In this document: piece by piece, positions 8,561-16,377 of the stretch | Numbering within the stretch: position 1 is the stretch's first letter | Layout of the letters: each line of letters begins with the position of its first letter | Assembly (NCBI RefSeq): GCF_039535785.1 | Contig: NZ_BAAAXV010000009.1 | Location: 1,550,001-1,614,000 of the forward strand | Source of the DNA: Nonomuraea helvata | Lineage (GTDB): Bacteria > Actinomycetota > Actinomycetes > Streptosporangiales > Streptosporangiaceae | DNA: 64,000 nucleotides | Direction of reading: 5' to 3' | Program-made: the position numbers and the translations under genes | The notes under the pieces: model-generated | The model's input: only the letters and a program-made list of their open reading frames with translations | Told to the model about the DNA's origin: nothing | Databases searched by the model: none

Positions 8561-9487
8561 TCAGGCCAGCTCGGCCCAGGGGGTCGGTGGGGTTGAGGCG
8601 AAGAAGCGGAGCAGGCCCAGGAGTCGGCTGGCTGGAGGGGCGGTCCAGTGGCGTTCGCCCGGGTGCGGGACGGGATCCGCCAGACGTCCGAGTGCCCAGG
8701 TGAGGTGGAACCACAAGACGCGGGCTTCCCAGCTCGTCGGGGTTTCCTCGCCGGTTTCCTGCCGGTAGCCGTCGAGCATGGCCGGGATGCCGGTCAGGGG
8801 CACCTTGGCGAAGTCGACAGCAGGGTCGGCCCATTGGGCATCGCCCCAGTCCACGATCCCGTTGAGCCGGCCTGTTTCCGGGGAGACCAGGAGGTTCTGC
8901 GGAGCGAGATCGCCGTGCACCAGGACCAAGGGCGGATCCGCAGGCAGGTGCGCCGAGAGCCGGTCGAACCAGCCGGTGAGCCAGCGGGCGGCCTCGGTGT
9001 CGATCCAGCCCGCCACGAGAAGGTGGTCGGTGAGTGCCCAGGGGTCTGCGGTGCCGTCCTCCACGGGGACGGCACGAAGGTCAGGTGCGGTGGCCGGGGT
9101 CAGCCGGTGCAGTTCGGCCAGTTCCCGCCCCACCTGGCGGAAGACGCGGCCGGCGGTGGCGGAAGGCAGGTCGAGGCTTGTGAGATCTACCCCGGGTGCT
9201 CGGGCGAGCAGCATGTACGGCACGTCCACCACCGAACAGCTGTCATCGAAGGCGACGACTTCCGGCGTCCGCACGCCTGCGCGCAGGGCGGCGGGGATGA
9301 CTTCAGCCTCCTTGACCAGGTCGGGGAGGAACTGCTTGGTCCGTGGGATGCGCAGGACCAGGTCGTCTCCGAGAAGGAAGACGTGGTTGGCCACTCCCTG
9401 CGGGAGGGGCCGCACCTGATCGGCGGTGATCCCGTGCAGGCCGGCGATGGCGGCCAATGTCTCGTCGTTCGTCTCGTACTCCAGCAT
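8561..9487 (-). CDS. Aminoglycoside phosphotransferase (APH) family kinase
   Basis: A protein-kinase-fold small-molecule kinase of 308 residues. The catalytic loop VHGDLAPQNLLV (Asp near residue 191) and the metal-binding segment IVDWGDAQWADPAVDFAKV are intact, as is the N-lobe strand FLLGDDLVLRIPRTKQF with its lysine/arginine. This combination is the APH/choline-kinase superfamily, whose members phosphorylate aminoglycosides, macrolides or metabolites; the substrate is not predictable. ATG 9487 lacks a clear ribosome-binding site; GTG about 9502 is an alternative. It is divergent from cvnA, with about 256 bases between them. A resistance role is possible but not shown. Confidence 0.85.
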   Translation of the reverse strand: MLEYETNDETLAAIAGLHGITADQVRPLPQGVANHVFLLGDDLVLRIPRTKQFLPDLVKEAEVIPAALRAGVRTPEVVAFDDSCSVVDVPYMLLARAPGVDLTSLDLPSATAGRVFRQVGRELAELHRLTPATAPDLRAVPVEDGTADPWALTDHLLVAGWIDTEAARWLTGWFDRLSAHLPADPPLVLVHGDLAPQNLLVSPETGRLNGIVDWGDAQWADPAVDFAKVPLTGIPAMLDGYRQETGEETPTSWEARVLWFHLTWALGRLADPVPHPGERHWTAPPASRLLGLLRFFASTPPTPWAELA

Positions 9488-9743
9488 GGTCGAGCATGCT
9501 GACACGGACGTCCGGGACCCGTCTCGCCCTTTTTCCACCGGTTGCGGCCTGGCCGGACGACTGTCATGCCCGCCAGTCTCACAAGATCGAGCAGCTGAGA
9601 ACAGACAGAGCTCCGCCGGGAACGTCCGCTGGACCGCGACGTGCCGAAGCGGCTCGCAGCCGGGCCGGCGGAGTGGGGGCTTTCGACTCATCTGCTGTAT
9701 GGCTACTATCGGGCACCAATCGCCTACTTGGGTGATTGTCGTC

Positions 9744-12212
9744 ATGGACGCACCAATCGGTGAGGAGAGTGTCCCGCGCGTGGCTGGATTGGGCAGGTTC
9801 GGGCGACGACGAACGGGCACCGTGGGCGACGGGAACGGGTTATCGGGGTCAACCAGCGGCGAGCCGCGGCGACCGGCCGGTGTCCGCCGGCTGCCCTTGC
9901 GTACCGTGCTGCTCATTGTCGTGTTCGTGCCGAGCGTGACCTTCACGCCGCTGCTGGCTTCGGGCATGTACCAGCTGGCCACCCAGTGGCGGTCGGAGAA
10001 GGCCCAGATGGATCTGGCCACCAATACTGTCGGCAGACCTGCGGCCAACCTGTTCTTCAGCCTTGACCAGGAGCGACGGCTCACCGCGGAGGTACAGGCA
10101 GACCCCCGCGGCACCTCCCGCGACAAGCTTGCCAAGCAGCGCGCGGTGACCGACCAGGCCGTGGGCGCCTTCCGTCCCCTGGTTGCCCTGGACGTCACCA
10201 ACGGACAGGAGGGGCTCACCGACGCCATCGCCCGGACCGAACGCGGCCTCGGCCTCCTCGATCAGCAGCGCGGAGCGGTGGACGCCGGTTGGTCCAACCC
10301 GCAGAAGGCGTTCGACTACTACAGCGGCGTCCTTGAGTCAGACCTCGGCGTGTTGACCGCCCTCAGCCACACCGAGCACGGTGAGGTGAACACCAAGGCA
10401 CAGACCCTGGTCGACCTTTTCTGGGTCGTCGACATGATCGGCCGCGAAGACGCCGTTCTGGCCCGTGGCTGGGAGACGGGGCGCCTGACAAGGGACGAGT
10501 ACGGCCTCGTCACCGACGCCATCGGCACCAGGGAGCACCTCCTGCGGTCCCGGGTGGTCCCCAGCCTCACAGACGACGAGACCAAGTACAGGACGCTGAC
10601 GACCAGCAAGGCGTGGGAGACCATGACCGCTCTGGAAGGGCGGCTGGTCACCTCCGAGAGCAGCCAGGTGACGCTGCTCCCCGAGGCCGGCACCGTGTGG
10701 CGCTCCTCGGTGGACGCGGTCTCCGGGCAAGTGCTGCAGCTGCTCCGCCTCCGGCTGGAGAACGTCAGCAAGATCGGCTACAGCCACGCCGGCATGCTCT
10801 TCACGATCTTCATCAGCGTCACCACCGTGGGCCTGCTCGCCTTGGGCCTGGTGTTCTTCACCAGCTGGCGCCTCACCGCCATTCTCCGCCGGCGCATCCT
10901 CCACCTGCGCGAAGACGCCCAGGAGCTTCAGGAGCGGCTGCCCACGGTGGTCGCCCGCCTGGAGCGCGGCGAGGACGTCGACGTGGACGCGGAAGTGCAC
11001 ATGGTCGAGCCCACCCCCGACGAGCTCGGCGAGCTCGGGCAGGCCCTCAACCTGGCCAGCCGCAGCGCTGTCCTCACCGCCGTGCGGCAGGCCGAACAGC
11101 ACCGTGGCTTCCAGCGCATGCTCCAGCGCATCGCGCGCCGTACCCAGATTCTCATCGGCCTTCAGCTGAAGAAACTGGACGAACTGGAACGCAAGCACGA
11201 GGACCCGGAGGTGCTGGAGGGCCTGTTCGACCTGGACCACCTCACGGCCCGGCTGCGCCGCTACGAGGAGAACCTGGTGATCCTCGGCGGCGGGCAGCCG
11301 CAGCGCCGCTGGCGGAAGCCGGTACACCTGCTCGACGTACTGCGCGCCGCGCAAGGCGAGGTCCAGGACTACCGGCGGATCACGATCGACGTCGAGGGCG
11401 AATCCTGGATAGCCGAGCGCGCGGTGGGACCGCTGGTCCACGTTCTGGCGGAGCTCATGGAGAACGCCACGACCTTCTCCAAGCCGCTGACCCCCGTCGA
11501 GGTGCGGGCCGCACAGGTCAGCCGGGGCGTCGCCGTGGAGATCGAGGACCGCGGCCTGGGCATGGAACCCGAGCAGTACGCCGCCGCCAACGCCCTGATG
11601 CAGTCGCCGCCGCAGCTCGATGTGATGACACACGCCGACGATGTACGGCTCGGCCTGTACGTGGTCGCCCGGCTCTCCGCGAGCCTGGGCCTCCAGGTGG
11701 AACTGCGGTCGTCGGCCTTCGGTGGCACCCGTGTCATCGTCCTGCTCCCGGAACCGCTGGTGGTCGACCACCCCCAAGCGGTACCGGAGCCGGCCGCACT
11801 CCCCGATGAGGTCCCCCAGGATGCCGCCGATCCACGGCCTCACGCGCAGGAAAGCCACCCGCTCCACGAGGACGCGCAGTTGCCGACCCGCTCCAGGGGA
11901 CGCGTGCCGGCAGACATGACAGCACCCGGCGGGGCACGGAATCGGGGCGACGCACCCCCGTCGTCCAGCCGCCGACCGTTGCCCCAGCGGGTACGCCAGG
12001 CCAACCTGGTCACCGAGCTCAAGGTCCCGGCGGCCAGGGATGAACGCACCGACCAGGAGACCCGGGTCGTACGTGATCAGCCCAGCCGATCCAGTGCCAC
12101 GATCGGCGCGTTCCAGAGGCAGTCTCGCAGGCGCCGGACCGGTGACGACGCCGTGCAGGCCCGGCCGAACGGATCCTCAGACTCCAGCTCCCCTACGACG
12201 GAAGATCGATGA
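9744..12212 (+). CDS. cvnA: Conservon sensor protein CvnA (nitrate/nitrite-sensor-like histidine kinase)
   Basis: First gene of a four-gene conservon. The 822-residue product has a membrane span at about residues 53-75 (TVLLIVVFVPSVTFTPLLAS), an extracellular all-helical sensor domain of the nitrate/nitrite-sensing type, a second span at about 349-374 (GMLFTIFISVTTVGLLALGL), a HAMP-like linker, and an ATPase domain with N-box VLAELMENATTFSKP (about 566) and G-boxes EDRGLGMEP and RLGLYVVARL. A disordered tail of about 140 residues follows. No phospho-acceptor histidine in a normal H-box is seen, as is usual for CvnA. In Streptomyces these form membrane complexes with CvnB-D. ATG 9744 was chosen; ATG 9699 is an upstream alternative. 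The stop overlaps cvnB. Confidence 0.88.
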   Translation: MDAPIGEESVPRVAGLGRFGRRRTGTVGDGNGLSGSTSGEPRRPAGVRRLPLRTVLLIVVFVPSVTFTPLLASGMYQLATQWRSEKAQMDLATNTVGRPAANLFFSLDQERRLTAEVQADPRGTSRDKLAKQRAVTDQAVGAFRPLVALDVTNGQEGLTDAIARTERGLGLLDQQRGAVDAGWSNPQKAFDYYSGVLESDLGVLTALSHTEHGEVNTKAQTLVDLFWVVDMIGREDAVLARGWETGRLTRDEYGLVTDAIGTREHLLRSRVVPSLTDDETKYRTLTTSKAWETMTALEGRLVTSESSQVTLLPEAGTVWRSSVDAVSGQVLQLLRLRLENVSKIGYSHAGMLFTIFISVTTVGLLALGLVFFTSWRLTAILRRRILHLREDAQELQERLPTVVARLERGEDVDVDAEVHMVEPTPDELGELGQALNLASRSAVLTAVRQAEQHRGFQRMLQRIARRTQILIGLQLKKLDELERKHEDPEVLEGLFDLDHLTARLRRYEENLVILGGGQPQRRWRKPVHLLDVLRAAQGEVQDYRRITIDVEGESWIAERAVGPLVHVLAELMENATTFSKPLTPVEVRAAQVSRGVAVEIEDRGLGMEPEQYAAANALMQSPPQLDVMTHADDVRLGLYVVARLSASLGLQVELRSSAFGGTRVIVLLPEPLVVDHPQAVPEPAALPDEVPQDAADPRPHAQESHPLHEDAQLPTRSRGRVPADMTAPGGARNRGDAPPSSSRRPLPQRVRQANLVTELKVPAARDERTDQETRVVRDQPSRSSATIGAFQRQSRRRRTGDDAVQARPNGSSDSSSPTTEDR

Positions 12213-12643
12213 TGACGCAGCGAACCACCGCCACCAACAGAGACCTGGACTGGCTCCTGGACGGTCTGGTCGATCAGGTCGCGGGCGCCCGGCACGCCAT
12301 CGTGCTGTCCGACGACGGCCTGGTGATCAGCCGGTCCCAGACCATCGAACGCTCGGACGCCGAACGCCTCGCCGCGATCGCCACCGGCCAGCAGAGTCTG
12401 GCTCGCGGCGTCGGACAGCTCTTCAGCGGCGGACCGGTCCAGCAAGTCATCATCGAAATGGCCGACCTGTGGCTGTTCGTCACGGCTGCGGGCCGCGGCA
12501 CCCATCTGGCCGTGGTCGCGTCCCAGGAGGTTGACGCCGAACTGATGGCCGTCGCGATGGACACCCTGATCCAGCAGGTCGGCCAGAAGCTGGGCACCGA
12601 TGCGCGTTCGCCGCAGGCCGATGATGCGGGGAGACACGAATGA
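12209..12643 (+). CDS. cvnB: Roadblock/LC7 domain protein CvnB
   Basis: A 144-residue single-domain protein with the roadblock/LC7 fold: helix DLDWLLDGLVDQV, strands ARHAIVLSDDGLVISRS, and the second strand pair QVIIEMADLWLFVTAAGRGT. Roadblock proteins act as partners or regulators of small Ras-like GTPases, here CvnD. ATG 12209 overlaps the cvnA stop (ATGA), and its own end overlaps the start of cvnC, so the unit is tightly coupled. Confidence 0.92.
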   Translation: MMTQRTTATNRDLDWLLDGLVDQVAGARHAIVLSDDGLVISRSQTIERSDAERLAAIATGQQSLARGVGQLFSGGPVQQVIIEMADLWLFVTAAGRGTHLAVVASQEVDAELMAVAMDTLIQQVGQKLGTDARSPQADDAGRHE

Positions 12644-13038
12644 AACACTGGACGGAGGGCTTCGACGACGATGACGCCGATGAGCCTCTTGTCCGTCCCT
12701 ATACGATCACCGGCGGACGAACCACCTCCGAGCGGGACGACCTCACCCTGATCACCCTGGTGACGGCGATCTCCGAGGTCTCTTCGGCAACCGGACGCGA
12801 TCTGAGGAGGATGCAGCCGGAGCACCGCAGCATCGTCGCTCTGTGCAAGCGGCCACTGGCAGTGGCCGAAGTCGCCTCCGCACTGGACCTCCCGGTGTCA
12901 GTGACCAAGATCCTCATCGGCGATCTGATCGAGATCGGTCAGCTGCGGGCCCGCCCACCGTTGGCCTTCGCTCAGGCCGGCGGCTTTCCTGATATGTCAA
13001 TCCTTGAGGCGGTGAGGGATGGATTACGCAAGCTCTGA
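12640..13038 (+). CDS. cvnC: DUF742 family protein CvnC
   Basis: A 132-residue DUF742 protein, the third standard conservon component. The family signature begins PLVRPYTITGGRTTSERDDL and runs through a winged-helix-like core (RPLAVAEVASALDLPVSVTK, ILIGDLIEIGQL). The DNA-binding-like fold is known for the family, but its biochemical role in conservons is not settled. It starts four bases inside cvnB and its 3' end overlaps cvnD by 20 bases. Confidence 0.92.
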   Translation: MKHWTEGFDDDDADEPLVRPYTITGGRTTSERDDLTLITLVTAISEVSSATGRDLRRMQPEHRSIVALCKRPLAVAEVASALDLPVSVTKILIGDLIEIGQLRARPPLAFAQAGGFPDMSILEAVRDGLRKL

Positions 13039-13618
13039 CCACGGGGACACTGCTCCCTTGGCAGTGAAGATCCTTATCGCCGGTGGTTTCGGAGTCGGGA
13101 AGACCACCCTGGTGGGTGCGGTGAGCGAGGTCGCCCCACTGCGTACGGAGGAGTACCTGACCCATGCCAGCGTCGGCGTCGATGATCTGGAAGGGCTGAG
13201 CGGCAAGTCCACCACCACCGTCGCGCTGGACTTCGGACGCATCACCATCAACAGCGAGCTCGTGCTTTACCTGTTCGGCACCCCCGGGCAGGAACGCTTC
13301 TGGTTCATGTGGAACGACCTCGTCCAAGGAGCGATGGGCGCGGTCGTCCTGGTCGACACCCGACGGCTGGATGTGAGCTTCGCGTCGATCGACTTCTTCG
13401 AGAGCCGCGGCATCCCCTTCGTCGTCGGCGTCAACTGCTTCCACGGTGTCAGGGACCGGACGCAGGAGGAGATCCGCAGGGCGCTCGATCTCGATCCGCA
13501 AGTGCCGCTTGTGCTCTGTGACGCCCGTGACCGGGCGGCGGGCCGCGATGTGCTGCTGGCGCTCATCGACCACCTGATGGCCGCCCGGTCCCGCGTCACA
13601 CCGCACCCCGTGGCCTGA
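13019..13618 (+). CDS. cvnD: Conservon small GTPase CvnD (ATP/GTP-binding protein)
   Basis: A 199-residue Ras-like GTPase. G1 is GGFGVGKTTLV (residues 22-32), the switch-II region contains FGTPGQERFWFMW, and the fourth motif, normally NKxD, is replaced by VGVNCFHG, a change usual in this bacterial family and likely to relax nucleotide specificity. In Streptomyces, CvnD with CvnA-C forms a membrane-associated G-protein-like switch that affects development and antibiotic production. It starts within cvnC. A convergent membrane-protein gene ends eight bases downstream. Confidence 0.92.
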   Translation: MDYASSDHGDTAPLAVKILIAGGFGVGKTTLVGAVSEVAPLRTEEYLTHASVGVDDLEGLSGKSTTTVALDFGRITINSELVLYLFGTPGQERFWFMWNDLVQGAMGAVVLVDTRRLDVSFASIDFFESRGIPFVVGVNCFHGVRDRTQEEIRRALDLDPQVPLVLCDARDRAAGRDVLLALIDHLMAARSRVTPHPVA

Positions 13619-13626
13619 CCGGGCCA

Positions 13627-14181
13627 TCAGCTCAGCACCACGATGCCCACGCCGAGGATGAGGTCGAGGACCATGCAGAACTCGGCCATCGATCGCGCCA
13701 CCACCTGCTTGGCCCGCCAGACAAGCACGTCCTGCACGGCGTGGCCGATCAGCGCCGCCGCCACCAGGAAGCCGCCGGCCTGGGGCGAGAGGGTGAGCGC
13801 CAGCAGCGCCGCCCCGCCGAAGACCACCATGGCCGGCACCTGTGCCGCCGTCAGCACCGGCCGGCGTAGCAGCCCGCCCATCAGGCCGATGACGATGAGC
13901 GAGATCGCGCCGCCGACCAGACCGGGCCAGGCGTCGATCTCGAGCCTGTCCAGCACCACCCACGCCACGGTGCTGATGATGAAGAGGGCCCAGACCGTGC
14001 CAGGCTTGCCGAGCACCGCCGTACCGAGGTAGATGAGCGCTGCCAGGAAGACGACGAACGCCAGGCTGCGGCCGTTCTCCATGTCGAAGAGGCTCAAGGC
14101 GGCGAAGGCCAGCCCGAGCAGGGTGGGCCAGCGCTGGGCGACAGCCGGCAGTACGCCCGAAGGCGCGGAAATCTGTGTCAT
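13627..14181 (-). CDS. Membrane protein of unknown function
   Basis: 184 residues from ATG 14181 (MTQISAPSGVLPAVAQRWPT). About five or six hydrophobic segments occupy most of the chain, for example SLAFVVFLAALIYLGTAVLG, GLVGGAISLIVIGLMGG and FCMVLDLILGVGIVVLS. The second half, with GFLVAAALIGHAVQDVLVWR, looks like a small integral protein from the PPOX/MFS neighbourhood rather than a transporter of known type. The next genes upstream on the same strand are an eroded PPOX gene and an MFS exporter. No function is assigned. Confidence 0.75.
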   Translation of the reverse strand: MTQISAPSGVLPAVAQRWPTLLGLAFAALSLFDMENGRSLAFVVFLAALIYLGTAVLGKPGTVWALFIISTVAWVVLDRLEIDAWPGLVGGAISLIVIGLMGGLLRRPVLTAAQVPAMVVFGGAALLALTLSPQAGGFLVAAALIGHAVQDVLVWRAKQVVARSMAEFCMVLDLILGVGIVVLS

Positions 14182-14332
14182 GAACCAAGAGTTGCCGGGG
14201 AGCCTCCGGCGGGACAGGTCTTGCGCGCTCGAGGTCCGAAATCTTGGTGACCTGGTCCCCATGCGTGCCTTCGCGAGCGGGCAGCGGACCCTGCCGGTGG
14301 CTGGCAGGGCCGTTCGCCCCGTGGGCCCGACG

Positions 14333-14637
14333 TCACGCCTCTGGCGCTGTCCAGATGCGGCCGCGCAGGTCCATGCCGCGGATCGCCTGGATGCGCCAGG
14401 GGTCGAGGCGAAGGACGTGTGCGGGTTGACCGCGAGGTGGGCCGTCTTGACCGGGGTCTTGTACGTGGCCAGCCAGCCGCGCGGCTGCCCGTCCACGGCT
14501 TCCCAGACAGGGATGAGGACGCGGGTGCGGGGGCGGTGCTCTGCGTCGACGGTGACCATGGTGGCGTACGCGATGGCGCCGACGAAGGCGTTGAACTCGC
14601 TCTCGATCTCCGCGAAGGAGGTCACCGTCAGGGTCAT
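14333..14637 (-). pseudogene. Pyridoxamine 5'-phosphate oxidase-like (PPOX) gene with frameshift and internal deletion
   Basis: ATG 14637 overlaps the stop of the MFS gene (ATGA) and opens a PPOX-like N-terminus: FNAFVGAIAYATMVTVDAEH, RPRTRVLIPVWEAVDG and a middle segment ending LAVNPHTSF. Family proteins then need about 50 more residues. Here the sequence jumps, in a different frame, to a recognisable C-terminus, LDPWRIQAIRGMDLRGRIW, ending at TGA 14333-14335. The sum is about 100 codons instead of about 150. A deletion with a frame change inside the flavin-binding split barrel explains it best, so the product should be inactive. Confidence 0.7.
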
Positions 14638-16034
14638 CGCCCCCTCCTCAGGCCGAAGGCGCTGACCACGGCGGCCAGGGCCGCGGCGGCGATGGGGACG
14701 GCCAGGGCGGCGCGATAGCCGTCGAGCACGTCGCCCACGCTGCCGTCCGCTGTGGTGGCGACGATGACGGCGGTGCTGGCGGCGAGCCCGAGCGCGGCGC
14801 CGAACTGGAAGGAGGTGTACAGCAGCCCACCGGCCAGTCCCTGCTCGCTCTCCTCCACGCCGTCGGTGGCGACGATGGTCAGCGGCCCGTACGCGAGGGC
14901 GAACGCCACCCCAAGAATGATCATGGTGGGGAACATGGCGAGGTAGACGGTGTCCAGACCGATCGGCAGGAACAGGACATAGGACAGTACGGCAAACAGC
15001 AGTCCGGCCAGGATGACCTTCGGGTTGCCGTAGCGGTTGACCAGCCGGGGCGTGAGGGTGGGGGCGAGGACGGCGTCCGCGCCGATGGCCAGCATGGCCA
15101 GGCTGGTCTGCAGCGAGCTCCAGCCGCGCAGCTCCTGCAGATACAGCACTGCGATGAACTGGAACCCGAAAAAGGCGCCGGAGAACAGCAGGCCCGCCAG
15201 ATTGGCCCGCACCAGCGGCCCGGAGCGCAGGATGCCCAGCCGTACGAGCGGAGCGGCGGACCTGCGCTCGATCACGACGAACAGGGCGACGAGGACGAGC
15301 CCCGCGGCGATGATGGCGGCGGTCCATCCCGCATCCGCATGGGCGGCCCGCTCGACGCCGAGCACCAGCAGCATGATGGCGGCGGTGATGGTGACCGCTC
15401 CGAGCGCGTCCACCCGCCGATCGCCAGAACGTTCCATCGGGGTGGCGGGGATCAGCGGCAGCGCCAGGAGCAGGATGATCAGGGCCAGTACGGCGGGCGC
15501 GAACAGCACCAGCCGCCAGTTCGCGGCCGCCAGCAGGCCGCCCAGCACCAGGCCGAGCGAGAAGCCGCCCGCCGCGGTGCCGGAGTAGACCAGCAGTGCC
15601 TGGTTGCGCTGCGGCCCCTCCTCGAAACTGGTGGTGATGATCGACAGCCCGGCCGGCGTCATGACCGCGGCGGCGACGCCCGCCACGAAGCGGGCGGCGA
15701 TGAGCATCCAGCCCTCGTCGGCCATCCCACCCAGTGCGGAGACGACGAGGAAGATCGCCAGCCAGATCAGGAACATGCGACGGCGGCCGAACAGGTCAGC
15801 GGCTCTGCCCCCGACCAGCATGAACCCGCCATAGCCCAGGACGTAGGCACTGATCACCCACTGCAGCTCCCCGGTGGACAGGCCGAGGTCGGCCCGGATG
15901 GCGGGCAGCGCCACGTTGAGCATGGCGACGTTGATGCCTTCCAGGAAGATCGCTCCGCACAGGACGAGCAGCATTCCCCAGGCCCGCGGCGTCAGGCGCA
16001 AGGACGGCGGCGGTGATTGAACGGTGGTGGACAC
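14634..16034 (-). CDS. MFS transporter, DHA2-like drug exporter
   Basis: A 466-residue major facilitator with about 14 membrane segments. Motif A, GGRAADLFGRRRMF, follows helix 2, and the motif-C-like stretch GLSIITTSFEEG to GFSLGLVLGGLLAA lies at helix 5, typical of proton-driven drug antiporters. GTG 16034 is preceded by GGGAGAGGTTTCCT; the frame extends further upstream but without a ribosome-binding site. It is divergent from a leader-peptide/rsgA unit and coupled to a damaged PPOX gene. Substrate unknown. Confidence 0.88.
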   Translation of the reverse strand: MSTTVQSPPPSLRLTPRAWGMLLVLCGAIFLEGINVAMLNVALPAIRADLGLSTGELQWVISAYVLGYGGFMLVGGRAADLFGRRRMFLIWLAIFLVVSALGGMADEGWMLIAARFVAGVAAAVMTPAGLSIITTSFEEGPQRNQALLVYSGTAAGGFSLGLVLGGLLAAANWRLVLFAPAVLALIILLLALPLIPATPMERSGDRRVDALGAVTITAAIMLLVLGVERAAHADAGWTAAIIAAGLVLVALFVVIERRSAAPLVRLGILRSGPLVRANLAGLLFSGAFFGFQFIAVLYLQELRGWSSLQTSLAMLAIGADAVLAPTLTPRLVNRYGNPKVILAGLLFAVLSYVLFLPIGLDTVYLAMFPTMIILGVAFALAYGPLTIVATDGVEESEQGLAGGLLYTSFQFGAALGLAASTAVIVATTADGSVGDVLDGYRAALAVPIAAAALAAVVSAFGLRRGR

Positions 16035-16216
16035 AGGAAACCTCTCCCATAGTTCTTTTTGGTAACAGAGGAATCTTGCGTGACCGTGGACGACCAGGGA
16101 AGACGGCACTTCAAAGGCACCGAGTTACTGCGCGGGAACCGTGAACGACCAAGGCCATACAGTGCTAAAGTGCCGAATGTTGATGTTGGACATGGGATGA
16201 AGGGAGGTGAGGTTTG

Positions 16217-16285
16217 ATGACCGCGGTGAAGACCGCTGCCCTGCGCAGCGCCCGGACAATCCTCACGTCCCGGGCCCCGGTCTGA
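16217..16285 (+). CDS. Candidate 22-residue leader peptide upstream of rsgA
   Basis: A short frame MTAVKTAALRSARTILTSRA plus PV, stop TGA 16283-16285, with an unusually strong ribosome-binding site (GAAGGGAGGTGAGGTTTG) directly before ATG 16217. It is followed by a small hairpin (16303-16335) and, 92 bases after its stop, the TTG start of rsgA, whose own AAGGTG site can pair with upstream CCTT. This layout fits a translated leader controlling the gene behind it when ribosomes stall. Coding status and regulation are inference. Confidence 0.4.
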   Translation: MTAVKTAALRSARTILTSRAPV

Positions 16286-16302
16286 CCGACTTCTGCCCTC
16301 CT

Positions 16303-16335
16303 GTCATGAGCTGTTCGGCTCACGGAGTGGATGAC
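16303..16335 (+). promoter_or_regulatory. Hairpin between leader peptide and rsgA
   Basis: TGAGC at 16307-16311 pairs with GCTCA at 16318-16322 around a six-base loop, and outer GTCAT (16303-16307) can pair with ATGAC (16331-16335), sharing one base. There is no T-run, so it is not a clear terminator. Its place between a well-initiated leader frame and rsgA suggests a translation or transcription control element. Role is inference. Confidence 0.3.
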
Positions 16336-16377
16336 GCCTGAGTCCTGCCGGGGTCCCTTCCCGCAAGGTGTCTCACG

